From Chitinophagaceae bacterium (GTDB lineage: Bacteria; Bacteroidota; Bacteroidia; Chitinophagales; Chitinophagaceae), in NCBI GenBank assembly GCA_017307755.1, contig JAFKGQ010000007.1, positions 372,001 to 436,000 on the forward strand: a stretch of DNA of 64,000 bases. Direction: 5' to 3'. Positions 43,201-50,385 of the stretch are shown here, piece after piece. The notes beneath the pieces were generated by a model that saw nothing but the letters and a program-made list of their open reading frames with translations, was not told the DNA's origin and ran no database searches. The translations under genes and the position numbers were made by a program. Position 1 is the first letter of the stretch; the number at the start of each line of letters is the position of its first letter.

Positions 43201-43706
43201 GCGACGACAGAGGGGTCATTTACGATCTGCAACCCAGGCTTACCGGTGGCTTCGGTCTGGACGGGAATTACAAAAGATTGAGCTTTAGCGCCTTTTTCAC
43301 CTATAAAAAACAGACAGGGAAGAGCATATACGGGAATCTCATCGGTACGCCCGGAAGTTTTAATGTCAATCAGCCGGCAGCCATTTTTGACAGGATCTGG
43401 CGAAAACCGGGTGACATCGCGGAGTATCCAAAGTTTTCAGCCAACCCTACATCCATGTTATATTATTCATTCGGGCAGTCGGATGGAGTATATACAGATG
43501 CATCCTATATCCGTCTGACCAACATGAGCGTATCTTATGCCCTGCCCGATGCCTGGGGGACAAAGCTCGGCTTAAAGAACCCCAGGGTCAGCGTAAACGC
43601 CCAAAACATCCTTACCATTACTCCTTATAAAGGAGGGGACCCGGAAACACAGCTCCCCTTCGCGCCACCCCGCCTGTATACATTCAGAATAGACTTCAAT
43701 TTTTAA
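40299..43706 (+). CDS. SusC/RagA TonB-dependent transporter with STN signalling domain
   Basis: 1135 residues from the ATG at 40299 (a TTG at 40275 is the upstream alternative). After the signal peptide (LLIFFLATVPVIGMAQ) an STN domain covers about 22-95 (VPLKKVFSEIKKQTGYTFFY, DMPLDDALELLFSNQP). Then come the carboxypeptidase-like domain (VSGTVHNSAGQPLDGASVAV), the plug (DIESIEILKDADATAVYGSR, SNGVILITTKKG) and a long barrel ending YTFRIDFNF. The STN domain lets the transporter signal to the FecR encoded upstream. SusD follows after 10 bp. The ligand is unknown, and no glycosidase lies in this locus, so it need not be a glycan. Confidence 0.96.
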   Translation: MQKTNCVIRKLLIFFLATVPVIGMAQTVSFKGNNVPLKKVFSEIKKQTGYTFFYKPVLLENAEKVTLDIHDMPLDDALELLFSNQPITYSYVGKIITLSKKAPVFVIADSATKARQSFVVSGTVHNSAGQPLDGASVAVQRTGKGTITNARGEFTLKNPSPADTLRVSFIGYNSTKVPISGQTHLSIVLNNASNQLDEVVMQAYSRTSQRFATGDITKVTAAEIERQPVMNPLLALQGRVPGLIVTPTTGFASSPVSIQIRGLNSLNSQVPTDPLYVIDGVPLSVLPLKSLDAGGLGGGDPTTRVSSGFIQQVGINGSFATQTTGGQSLLFSINPEDIESIEILKDADATAVYGSRGSNGVILITTKKGKPGATQFNFHIDPPFLSFGKPTSYLKMLDTRQYLEMRREGFKNDGTIPTLLNAPDLLLWDTTRYTDWQKKTNGGLARSLNITTGVSGGTDQTAYRINANYTKLTNTSNISGSTQRATMAANFNSSTRDRKFSFNLSSQFSYSYVDVIPPVVNPWFAPNAPPIFDKKGNPNWADWSAGGLLGNYSYPFAGYLSPANPQSTTTTNNSLLLSYKPFKGLVISTILGYNFSYNSTRSFRTIAAQSPYIANRTGSATFNITQNSGWTINPQVTYTTRLSKGELQLSLIATEQYIATNGSNQTGSGYISDILLGSVSNAPYTASENASSQSRNASFIGAVNYIYDKKYIINLNGTRQGSSKFGPDNKYGNFGSVGAAWIASEEDWLKKMLPSQISFLKFRGSYGLTGSDGIAEYQYLALWQIGTPASTGGYDGNIVLTPSVRPNQKYKWENNTKLEGAMDLGLLKDRISMGVRYYRNRVSNQLTTYPTPGFLNSFYINNLITNVPLLLQNSGWEGEVRAKLVTEKDFNLFAVFNISRNKNVLLSFPGLATSPYASTYAIGLSLNAVALLHSLGTDPLSGLPSFQDFNHNGIIDINSNYKYPPVGSDDRGVIYDLQPRLTGGFGLDGNYKRLSFSAFFTYKKQTGKSIYGNLIGTPGSFNVNQPAAIFDRIWRKPGDIAEYPKFSANPTSMLYYSFGQSDGVYTDASYIRLTNMSVSYALPDAWGTKLGLKNPRVSVNAQNILTITPYKGGDPETQLPFAPPRLYTFRIDFNF

Positions 43707-43716
43707 AAAAAGCAGT

Positions 43717-45171
43717 ATGCCCCCGATCCTCAAATACACCCTGATCACTTTTATGACCCTATCGATGCTGGCCGGTTGCAAAAAACTGGTTTCTATTTCC
43801 GACCCGGTCGATCGCATTACCACCGCACAGGCGTTCACCAGCAACGACCTGGCCATTGCCGCCATGAACGGGGTCTATAACAGTATCATGTACAATGGAA
43901 ATCCAGCCGGGTATGTCCCGGCATATGCGGGGCTTTCTTCTGACGAAATGCTGGTGCTCACTACAACTACCCGGGACCCGATAAGCTCCAATCATCTGTT
44001 CGTCATACCTAACAACGGCAGCCCCACCGATAAGCTATGGCCATGGGCTTATAACGTTATATACACTGCCAATGCGGTAATAGAGGGAATTGCCGGCTCC
44101 GGTTCCGCGCAATTGACCGACAGCGTGCGCAAACAGCTTACCGCGGAAGCAAAATGCGTCCGGGCGTACTTCTATTTCTACCTGACCAATTTTTATGGGG
44201 ACATCCCGCTGTTGCTCACCACCGACTACAACACCAACATCCTGGCATCCCGCACTCAGCAGACGCAGGTGTACCAACAAATATTAAAGGACCTGAAAGA
44301 TGCGCAAAACGATCTGCCCGCCGACTATTCTTTCACCGCCGGGCACCGGACACGTATCAATAAATGGGCCGCAACCGCCCTGCTGGCAAGGATATACCTG
44401 TACACAAAGAATTATAATGATGCGGCAACCGCGGCAACCGCCGTCATCGGCAATACAGGCCTGTTCAGGCTGGAAACAGATCTGGACAGTGTATTCCTCA
44501 TCGGCAGCCAGGAAGCCATCTGGCAGCTCAATCAGATGATAAACATTTACATCGTCAATTCCACCCCCGAAGGGTTCATTTTTTTACCTCAAAACGGGAC
44601 GGTGAACACCGGCCCGGTGAGCTATATCATTTCCTCCCAATTGTTAAACGCATTCGAGCCGGGCGACCAGCGTAAACAACAATGGATAGACAGCAGTGTT
44701 TTTGACTATTTTGGCAATGGCACACCGGGGACTTATTATTTTCCCTACAAATATAAGATCGGGGGCTTCAATCAGGTAGTAGGCGGTGCGGCTATCGAAT
44801 ACAGCATGGCGCTCAGACTCGCAGAGCAGTATTTGATCCGGGCCGAGGCGGAAGCAAATGGCGCCCCCGGAGGGGCAGCTGCGGCCATTGCCGATCTGAA
44901 TGTCATACGCCACCGGGCAGGAGTTCCCGATCTGCCGGACAATCTCTCCCAGACAGATCTGACCGCTGCAATCGCCAAAGAAAGACAAACAGAATTATTC
45001 TGCGAAGGAGCGCACCGCTGGTTCGACCTCAAACGGACCGGACAAGCACACGCCGTACTTTCAGCCATCCCTTACAAACAACCATGGGCAGGAGATTATC
45101 AGCTGGTGTATCCTATACCCATCAAGGATATGCAGCTGGATCGCAACCTGACGCAAAACCAGGGATATTAA
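43717..45171 (+). CDS. SusD/RagB family lipoprotein (second locus)
   Basis: A 484-residue SusD partner of the preceding SusC. Lipoprotein signal: LITFMTLSMLAGCKKL, with the acylated Cys at about 21. Conserved features are CVRAYFYFYLTNFYGDIPLL, SMALRLAEQYLIRAEAEANG, AIAKERQTELFCEGAHRWFD and the C-terminus ending LTQNQGY. It sits on the outer-membrane surface and captures the ligand. The lipoprotein gene follows after 15 bp. Confidence 0.96.
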   Translation: MPPILKYTLITFMTLSMLAGCKKLVSISDPVDRITTAQAFTSNDLAIAAMNGVYNSIMYNGNPAGYVPAYAGLSSDEMLVLTTTTRDPISSNHLFVIPNNGSPTDKLWPWAYNVIYTANAVIEGIAGSGSAQLTDSVRKQLTAEAKCVRAYFYFYLTNFYGDIPLLLTTDYNTNILASRTQQTQVYQQILKDLKDAQNDLPADYSFTAGHRTRINKWAATALLARIYLYTKNYNDAATAATAVIGNTGLFRLETDLDSVFLIGSQEAIWQLNQMINIYIVNSTPEGFIFLPQNGTVNTGPVSYIISSQLLNAFEPGDQRKQQWIDSSVFDYFGNGTPGTYYFPYKYKIGGFNQVVGGAAIEYSMALRLAEQYLIRAEAEANGAPGGAAAAIADLNVIRHRAGVPDLPDNLSQTDLTAAIAKERQTELFCEGAHRWFDLKRTGQAHAVLSAIPYKQPWAGDYQLVYPIPIKDMQLDRNLTQNQGY

Positions 45172-45186
45172 TACAAATTAAGATCA

Positions 45187-45987
45187 ATGATGAAACAACA
45201 ACTTTCCAAATACATCCTGTCCGCGGTATTGCTGCCGATGCTGCTATGCTGTTCAAAAAAAAATAACGGCCCGCGGGGAATGGCATCTCTTACTCTCATC
45301 AACTCCGTAGTGGGCAGCAGTCTTTTGATACCCAATTTCTCCGGCTCGTACACACTCGCCGGCTCTTACATTTCGGGAAATTTTTTAACGTATGGCTATT
45401 ATTACGGTTATGCCGCAGGTATGAACACGGGTAACCAGATGACCTTACAAAGCGGACTACAAACGCTGGCAATGTACCAGTACCCGGATACGCTGCCCAC
45501 CAGCAAGCCTCTTCTTAATATTGATTTTACGCTGACAGCCGGCTCCATCAACAGTCTGTTCCTAACGGGTACGGTCAATTCGCCGGATACCCTGTTGACG
45601 GTGGACCACCCACCCTACTACTCCGTCACCGACAGCAGTGTCGGGTTCCGTTTTGTCAACCTATCTCCCGGCAGTAAACCCATTAGCGTCAATATACAGG
45701 GAGAGCCTGATGGCAGCAGGGTCAGCAGCCTGTCCTACAAGAACATCACCGGCTTTTCATCTTTCCCGGCCGCCTCCGGCATCAGCAGCTATACTTTTGA
45801 ATTCAGGGACGCAGCTACGGGGGCATTGCTGACAAGCTACCTGGCGGACGGTATTAACAACGACGGTTCGGATCCAAATAACCCGGCCAATAACTGGCGA
45901 TTCCGAAATTTTACGCTGGCTCTTTTAGGATTGCCTGACGGCACGGGCGCCGAAGCCCAGACTGTACTGCTAATAAACAATTACTAA
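45187..45987 (+). CDS. DUF4397-like outer-membrane lipoprotein
   Basis: A 266-residue lipoprotein: YILSAVLLPMLLCCSKKNNG has tandem cysteines at the lipobox. Two Ig-like beta domains follow; the second starts VGFRFVNLSPGSKPISVNIQ, the pattern of DUF4397. Located between SusD and the second sigma factor with gaps of 15 and 0 bp, so it is a SusD-associated surface protein. Third-protein lipoproteins in SusCD loci often bind the ligand; that role is an inference. Confidence 0.75.
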   Translation: MMKQQLSKYILSAVLLPMLLCCSKKNNGPRGMASLTLINSVVGSSLLIPNFSGSYTLAGSYISGNFLTYGYYYGYAAGMNTGNQMTLQSGLQTLAMYQYPDTLPTSKPLLNIDFTLTAGSINSLFLTGTVNSPDTLLTVDHPPYYSVTDSSVGFRFVNLSPGSKPISVNIQGEPDGSRVSSLSYKNITGFSSFPAASGISSYTFEFRDAATGALLTSYLADGINNDGSDPNNPANNWRFRNFTLALLGLPDGTGAEAQTVLLINNY

Positions 45988-46692
45988 ATGTCGGAAAAGA
46001 CCTCTTTCGAAGCACTTGTACATATTTATTCTTCCCGGCTTCACTCCACCGCCGCCTATATTACAAAAAACCCTTACGTCGCGGAGGACATCGTACAGGA
46101 AGCTTTTTTGGCGCTTTGGAAAAAAAGAGAGGAGATCGTCCTCGACAACCCCGGTGGATGGTTGTATATGGTGGTCTACAAGCTTGCCTGTAAACATTTG
46201 AAAAAAGAGTCCCGCCGGGCCCGTCTGCACACTGCACTCCGGATAACAAAACCGGGTTATTACACCGAAGTAGAAGAGCGTCTGATCGATCAGGAAAAGA
46301 TGGCCGCACTAAACAAAGTCTGTTCCCGTCTACCGCTGATGCAGGAAAAAGTATACCGGCTGAGCCGGCAGGAAGGTCTTAGCCGCAATGAGATCGCCAG
46401 TCATTTGAACATCTCTCCCAATACCGTTAAGGTACACCTGCAGAGAGCCGCTCAATATATAAAAGAGCATATCGGGGTCGCCTGTCTGCTGTTCGCATTT
46501 TTTATTTTTAATAATATTTTCTTCAAAACCAGTAATACAAACACAGGCTTTCGGGAACTATATAAGGTAAAGAGCACACACGAAAAAAAATCACCGACAT
46601 ATGACACTCCGGAAAGCTTGTCTTACCATCCTTGTTCTTTTCCTGTTTCGCAACGTCTATGCGCAACAAGACTCTGCGCGACTTTACCGTAA
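45988..46692 (+). CDS. Second ECF sigma factor in the same operon
   Basis: A 234-residue sigma factor whose ATG directly follows the TAA of the previous gene. Region 2: PYVAEDIVQEAFLALWKKRE and NPGGWLYMVVYKLACKHLKK. Region 4: LSRNEIASHLNISPNTVKVH. A hydrophobic run (VACLLFAFFIFNNIFF) follows and then a 50-residue extension not seen in normal ECF proteins. That extension overlaps the DUF2059 gene by 92 bp in another frame. No FecR is encoded next to it. It might respond to the same FecR, act on other loci, or be unregulated. Confidence 0.9.
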   Translation: MSEKTSFEALVHIYSSRLHSTAAYITKNPYVAEDIVQEAFLALWKKREEIVLDNPGGWLYMVVYKLACKHLKKESRRARLHTALRITKPGYYTEVEERLIDQEKMAALNKVCSRLPLMQEKVYRLSRQEGLSRNEIASHLNISPNTVKVHLQRAAQYIKEHIGVACLLFAFFIFNNIFFKTSNTNTGFRELYKVKSTHEKKSPTYDTPESLSYHPCSFPVSQRLCATRLCATLP

Positions 46693-47062
46693 GATAGACA
46701 GCGTTTTTGTATTACTCAACTTGAAGGAAACACAGGACAATAACGCAGTCTCATCGGCCGAACAGACCATCTCGAACGCACCGGCGCTTGCCGCCAACAG
46801 AGACAGCGCCCTGCTGTTCTTTAGCAGGTACATGGGATGGAATGCCATAAAAAGCGATGCCAGAAGGATCTACGCAAGATATTATTCCGAAAAGGAGATA
46901 GATGAGCTCTTACGGTTTTATTCATCCACAGCCGGGAAAAAGAGTCTGACCGCCGGCTATGAGATCCCGGCGGAGATCAACAAGATAGCCACCGCCAATT
47001 TACAGGCGCATGTAAGCGAGCTGAACCGCCTGCTCCCGGCTAAAACCAATAACGAAAAATAA
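46601..47062 (+). CDS. DUF2059 domain exported protein
   Basis: A 153-residue protein with a clear signal peptide (KACLTILVLFLFRNVYAQQ). The DUF2059 signature is YARYYSEKEIDELLRFYSST followed by AGKKSLTAGYEIPAEI. These are small helical periplasmic proteins of unknown role. Its first 92 bp lie within the sigma factor gene; the signal peptide supports this start. The ABC ATPase gene follows after 21 bp. Confidence 0.82.
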   Translation: MTLRKACLTILVLFLFRNVYAQQDSARLYRKIDSVFVLLNLKETQDNNAVSSAEQTISNAPALAANRDSALLFFSRYMGWNAIKSDARRIYARYYSEKEIDELLRFYSSTAGKKSLTAGYEIPAEINKIATANLQAHVSELNRLLPAKTNNEK

Positions 47063-47083
47063 CAACAGATCAATAGCATAAAT

Positions 47084-48004
47084 ATGATCTTAAGAACCGA
47101 GAACCTCTCTCATCGATACAGCAACAGCTGGGCTATACGGGATATCAACATCCAAATCGACAGTTCGGGGATTATTGGCCTGCTGGGGTCCAATGGCGCA
47201 GGTAAATCCACGACCATGAATATCATCTGCGGCGCGCTCAATCAGACGGAAGGGAATGTCTTTATCAATGACATCGATCTGCAGGAAATGCCCGAAGCAG
47301 CCAAGCGGCAGATCGGCTTTCTGCCACAGACCCTGCCCCTTTACACTGACCTTACCGTCGATGAATATCTCATCTACTGCGCAGAGCTGCGGTTGATGGA
47401 AAAAAACAGGATAAAACAGGCGGTGCAGGAAGTTAAGGAGCGCTGCGGGATCACACATTTCAGCTCCAGGCTGATCAAAAACCTTTCGGGCGGCTACCGT
47501 CAAAGAGTAGGTATCGCACAAGCCATCATACATAAACCCAGGCTGGTAGTAATGGATGAACCAACCAATGGCCTCGATCCCAACCAGCTGATCGAAGCAA
47601 GAAAGCTCATAAGGGAAATAGGTAGGGAGCACACCGTTCTCCTTTCCTCGCATATCCTTTCGGAGATCAACCTGCTGTGCAGAGACATCATCATGATAGA
47701 GTCAGGCAGGGTCGTTTTCTCCGACAGCATGGATGCCTTTAACAATTATATGCAGGCAAAGACCATCCATATGCGGATGAAGACCCCTCCCGGGAAGGAG
47801 GAATTGCTGAAGATAACAGGGGTCAGTTCCGTGGAATGGGTGAATGAAAGAGCGGCAAGGGTCTATTTCGAAGGCAGTCCCGAAGACATGACGGAAAGGT
47901 TGATTTCGGCGAGTGTCTCGGGTGGCTGGGGTTTGCAGGAGATAAGTCTCGACAAAGGTTTGCTGGATGATATTTTCAAACAATTGTCAAACCAGAGCGC
48001 ATAA
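47084..48004 (+). CDS. ABC transporter ATP-binding protein, GldA-like
   Basis: A 306-residue ATPase. Walker A is GSNGAGKST (G35-T43), the signature is LSGGYRQRVGIAQA, Walker B is LVVMDEPTNGLDP and the switch His is in LLSSHILSEI. The C-terminal 80 residues are the usual regulatory tail of ABC-2 exporters. Stop and the next start overlap by one base (TAATG), so it is coupled to the permease-GldG fusion. Gliding-type GldA proteins are the nearest known relatives, but the setting here is not the gliding operon. Confidence 0.93.
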   Translation: MILRTENLSHRYSNSWAIRDINIQIDSSGIIGLLGSNGAGKSTTMNIICGALNQTEGNVFINDIDLQEMPEAAKRQIGFLPQTLPLYTDLTVDEYLIYCAELRLMEKNRIKQAVQEVKERCGITHFSSRLIKNLSGGYRQRVGIAQAIIHKPRLVVMDEPTNGLDPNQLIEARKLIREIGREHTVLLSSHILSEINLLCRDIIMIESGRVVFSDSMDAFNNYMQAKTIHMRMKTPPGKEELLKITGVSSVEWVNERAARVYFEGSPEDMTERLISASVSGGWGLQEISLDKGLLDDIFKQLSNQSA

Positions 48005-50367
48005 TGAAGCCGATCTTTAAAATAGCAAAAAACGAGCTGCGGAACCTATTTTACTCGCCGGTGGCCTGGTTCCTCGCTATTGCATTCATGGTGATGTGCG
48101 CCTATTTTTATACCAGCATGCTGTATCCGCAGGCGAAGAGTTTTTATATGATACTCAACAACAACCCCAGCTGGATAAACATGGCGTCGGAATCGGCCAC
48201 CCAACTTATATTCAACAGCTTTTTCGCCGGGGTTCTGTCTAATATATACCTGTTCATCCCGTTGCTTACCATGGGCATCATCAACAGGGAATTCAATAAT
48301 GGCTCCATCAGGCTTCTGTATTCCTCTCCCGTGACGCTCCGTCAGATCGTGCTGGGAAAATACCTGGCCCTCCTGATCTACAACCTGGTCTTTGTATTGA
48401 TCATAGTCATTTTTATCATTTCCGGCTTTTTCGACATCAGATCGCTTGACTACGGCCCCCTGCTATCCGCCACGCTGGGCATCTATTTGTTCCTGTGTGC
48501 ACTGACGGCCATTGGTTTTTTTATGTCAAGCCTCACCGCCTACCCGATCGTAGCCGCCATTGCCAGCTTTACCGTCCTTTTTATACTGATGGTTGTGGGA
48601 GGGCTGTGGCAGCAGCACGACCTGGTACGCGACCTCACCTGGTTCCTTTCCGTGAGGAACAGGACAGAAAGAATGATCGTGGGGCTGATACGCAGCAAGG
48701 ATATCATCTACTATCTCGTGATCATTTATCTGTTTGTTTCTTTTACCTTATTAAAACTAAGGGCCGGGCGGGAGACAAAACCATGGTATATACAAACAGC
48801 GCGATATCTGGCGATATCCTTATCCGGGCTCGCCATCGGGTATGTCGCCTCTCTGCCGCGCTTCACCCGTTATTGGGACGTCACCAGAAGAGAAACGAAT
48901 ACCGTCCATCCACGAACGCGTGAAGCGATCAGGAACCTAAAGGACAGTACAGTGGAGATAATCATCTATACAAATTTACTGGATCGTTCCTCCGATGGCC
49001 GGGTAGGGCTCCCATCCGGGCACAATAACTATCTCGATCTGTGGGAACCCTATGTACGGTATAAGCCGGACATCCGGTTCAAATACGAATACTATTATGC
49101 TGTACAACCCGGCGATAGCGCTTATTATAAGTTATTTCCCGGTAAAACCCTGCGGCAGATAGCAGGACTGATGGCAAAAGGATTACAGGTAGATCCAGCC
49201 CTGTTCAAATCCCCGGAGGAGATGCGCAAACTGATCGATCTGGCTCCGGAAAATTATGCCACGGTGATACAACTAAAATGCGGGAACAAAACCGCCTTTC
49301 TCCGGTACTTGCCGAGCGCAACAGGGGCCAGCCTTGAAGAAGGGTCTACCGAGACGTTGATAGATGCCGCTTTATGGCGAATAGCAGGAAGTAAGATGCC
49401 CAAAGTAGCATTTGTCAATGGAGAGCTGGAGCGCAGTATTTATAAAAGAGGCGAACGGGAATATTGGCTTCATGCTCTTGGAAAGCTGGGATTTGACGAT
49501 TTCCGGGTCATCGGGTCGCTGATCAACCTGGGGTTCGATGCAGACACGCTGAACCTGGCCGTACAGGACATACCCAACGATATCACCACGCTGGTGCTCG
49601 CCGACCCCAAAATGGACCTCAGCCCCGTCGTCCTGGATAAACTGAGATCGTATGTAAACAAGGGCGGTAATATGCTGGTGCTGGGAGAACCGGGCAAACA
49701 ATACGTGCTCAACCCCTTTCTCCGGCAGTTGGGTATCCGGTTGGCAAATGGTCAGTTGGTTCAACCAGATCCCAATGAAACGTCCGATAAGATACGGGGC
49801 TATGCGACGACTACGGGTCTTGGGCTTGCGGATGAATTCTGGATGTTGAGATATAAAAGCTGGTGGGAACACAACATATTCAGCGACAGTTTTCAGGTAG
49901 CCATGAAGGGGGCAACTGCCCTGTTACCCACAGGGGACAGCGGATTTGTGATGCACACCCTGTCCCTGACACAGCCGGACCGTACATGGCTAAAGGCCGG
50001 CAAGCTCGTGGCAGATTCCTCGGCGCCCCTGTTCAGCCCGCAGGAAGGGGATATAAAGGAGCATTCATTCCCCACTATCGCGCAGCTTAGCAGGCAGAAA
50101 GGCGCCAGGGAACAACGGATTGTCGTTTGCGGGGATGCCGATATAGCAAGTTCAGGCTATGTCAATACCAATCTTGTCCGAGCGCTGTACAGCTGGCTGA
50201 ACTATAACCAATTTCCCGTTTATACCCCCGTCCCCCCTGCAAGGGATAATATCGTGGTCCTTCACCCGGGTTGGGCGGCGGGCCAGAAAATAGTCTACGT
50301 ATGGCTGCTGCCGGGGATACTCCTGGTGACGGGGATCGTACTGCTGGTCAGAAGAAAGAGGAAATAA
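48004..50367 (+). CDS. ABC-2 permease fused to a GldG-like auxiliary domain, copy 1
   Basis: 787 residues. The first about 270 hold six membrane segments of an ABC-2 permease (GldF-like), starting MKPIFKIAKNELRNLFYSPV, with NREFNNGSIRLLYSSPVTLR as the typical cytosolic motif. A seventh segment precedes a large periplasmic GldG/ABC_transp_aux domain (about 310-755; KVAFVNGELERSIYKRGERE, TLVLADPKMDLSP), closed by a last membrane segment and a basic tail (VRRKRK). It is clearly paralogous to the next gene along its whole length. The two probably form a heterodimer driven by the GldA-like ATPase. Confidence 0.9.
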   Translation: MKPIFKIAKNELRNLFYSPVAWFLAIAFMVMCAYFYTSMLYPQAKSFYMILNNNPSWINMASESATQLIFNSFFAGVLSNIYLFIPLLTMGIINREFNNGSIRLLYSSPVTLRQIVLGKYLALLIYNLVFVLIIVIFIISGFFDIRSLDYGPLLSATLGIYLFLCALTAIGFFMSSLTAYPIVAAIASFTVLFILMVVGGLWQQHDLVRDLTWFLSVRNRTERMIVGLIRSKDIIYYLVIIYLFVSFTLLKLRAGRETKPWYIQTARYLAISLSGLAIGYVASLPRFTRYWDVTRRETNTVHPRTREAIRNLKDSTVEIIIYTNLLDRSSDGRVGLPSGHNNYLDLWEPYVRYKPDIRFKYEYYYAVQPGDSAYYKLFPGKTLRQIAGLMAKGLQVDPALFKSPEEMRKLIDLAPENYATVIQLKCGNKTAFLRYLPSATGASLEEGSTETLIDAALWRIAGSKMPKVAFVNGELERSIYKRGEREYWLHALGKLGFDDFRVIGSLINLGFDADTLNLAVQDIPNDITTLVLADPKMDLSPVVLDKLRSYVNKGGNMLVLGEPGKQYVLNPFLRQLGIRLANGQLVQPDPNETSDKIRGYATTTGLGLADEFWMLRYKSWWEHNIFSDSFQVAMKGATALLPTGDSGFVMHTLSLTQPDRTWLKAGKLVADSSAPLFSPQEGDIKEHSFPTIAQLSRQKGAREQRIVVCGDADIASSGYVNTNLVRALYSWLNYNQFPVYTPVPPARDNIVVLHPGWAAGQKIVYVWLLPGILLVTGIVLLVRRKRK

Positions 50368-50385
50368 TAAAAAAAGACAAGTAGG

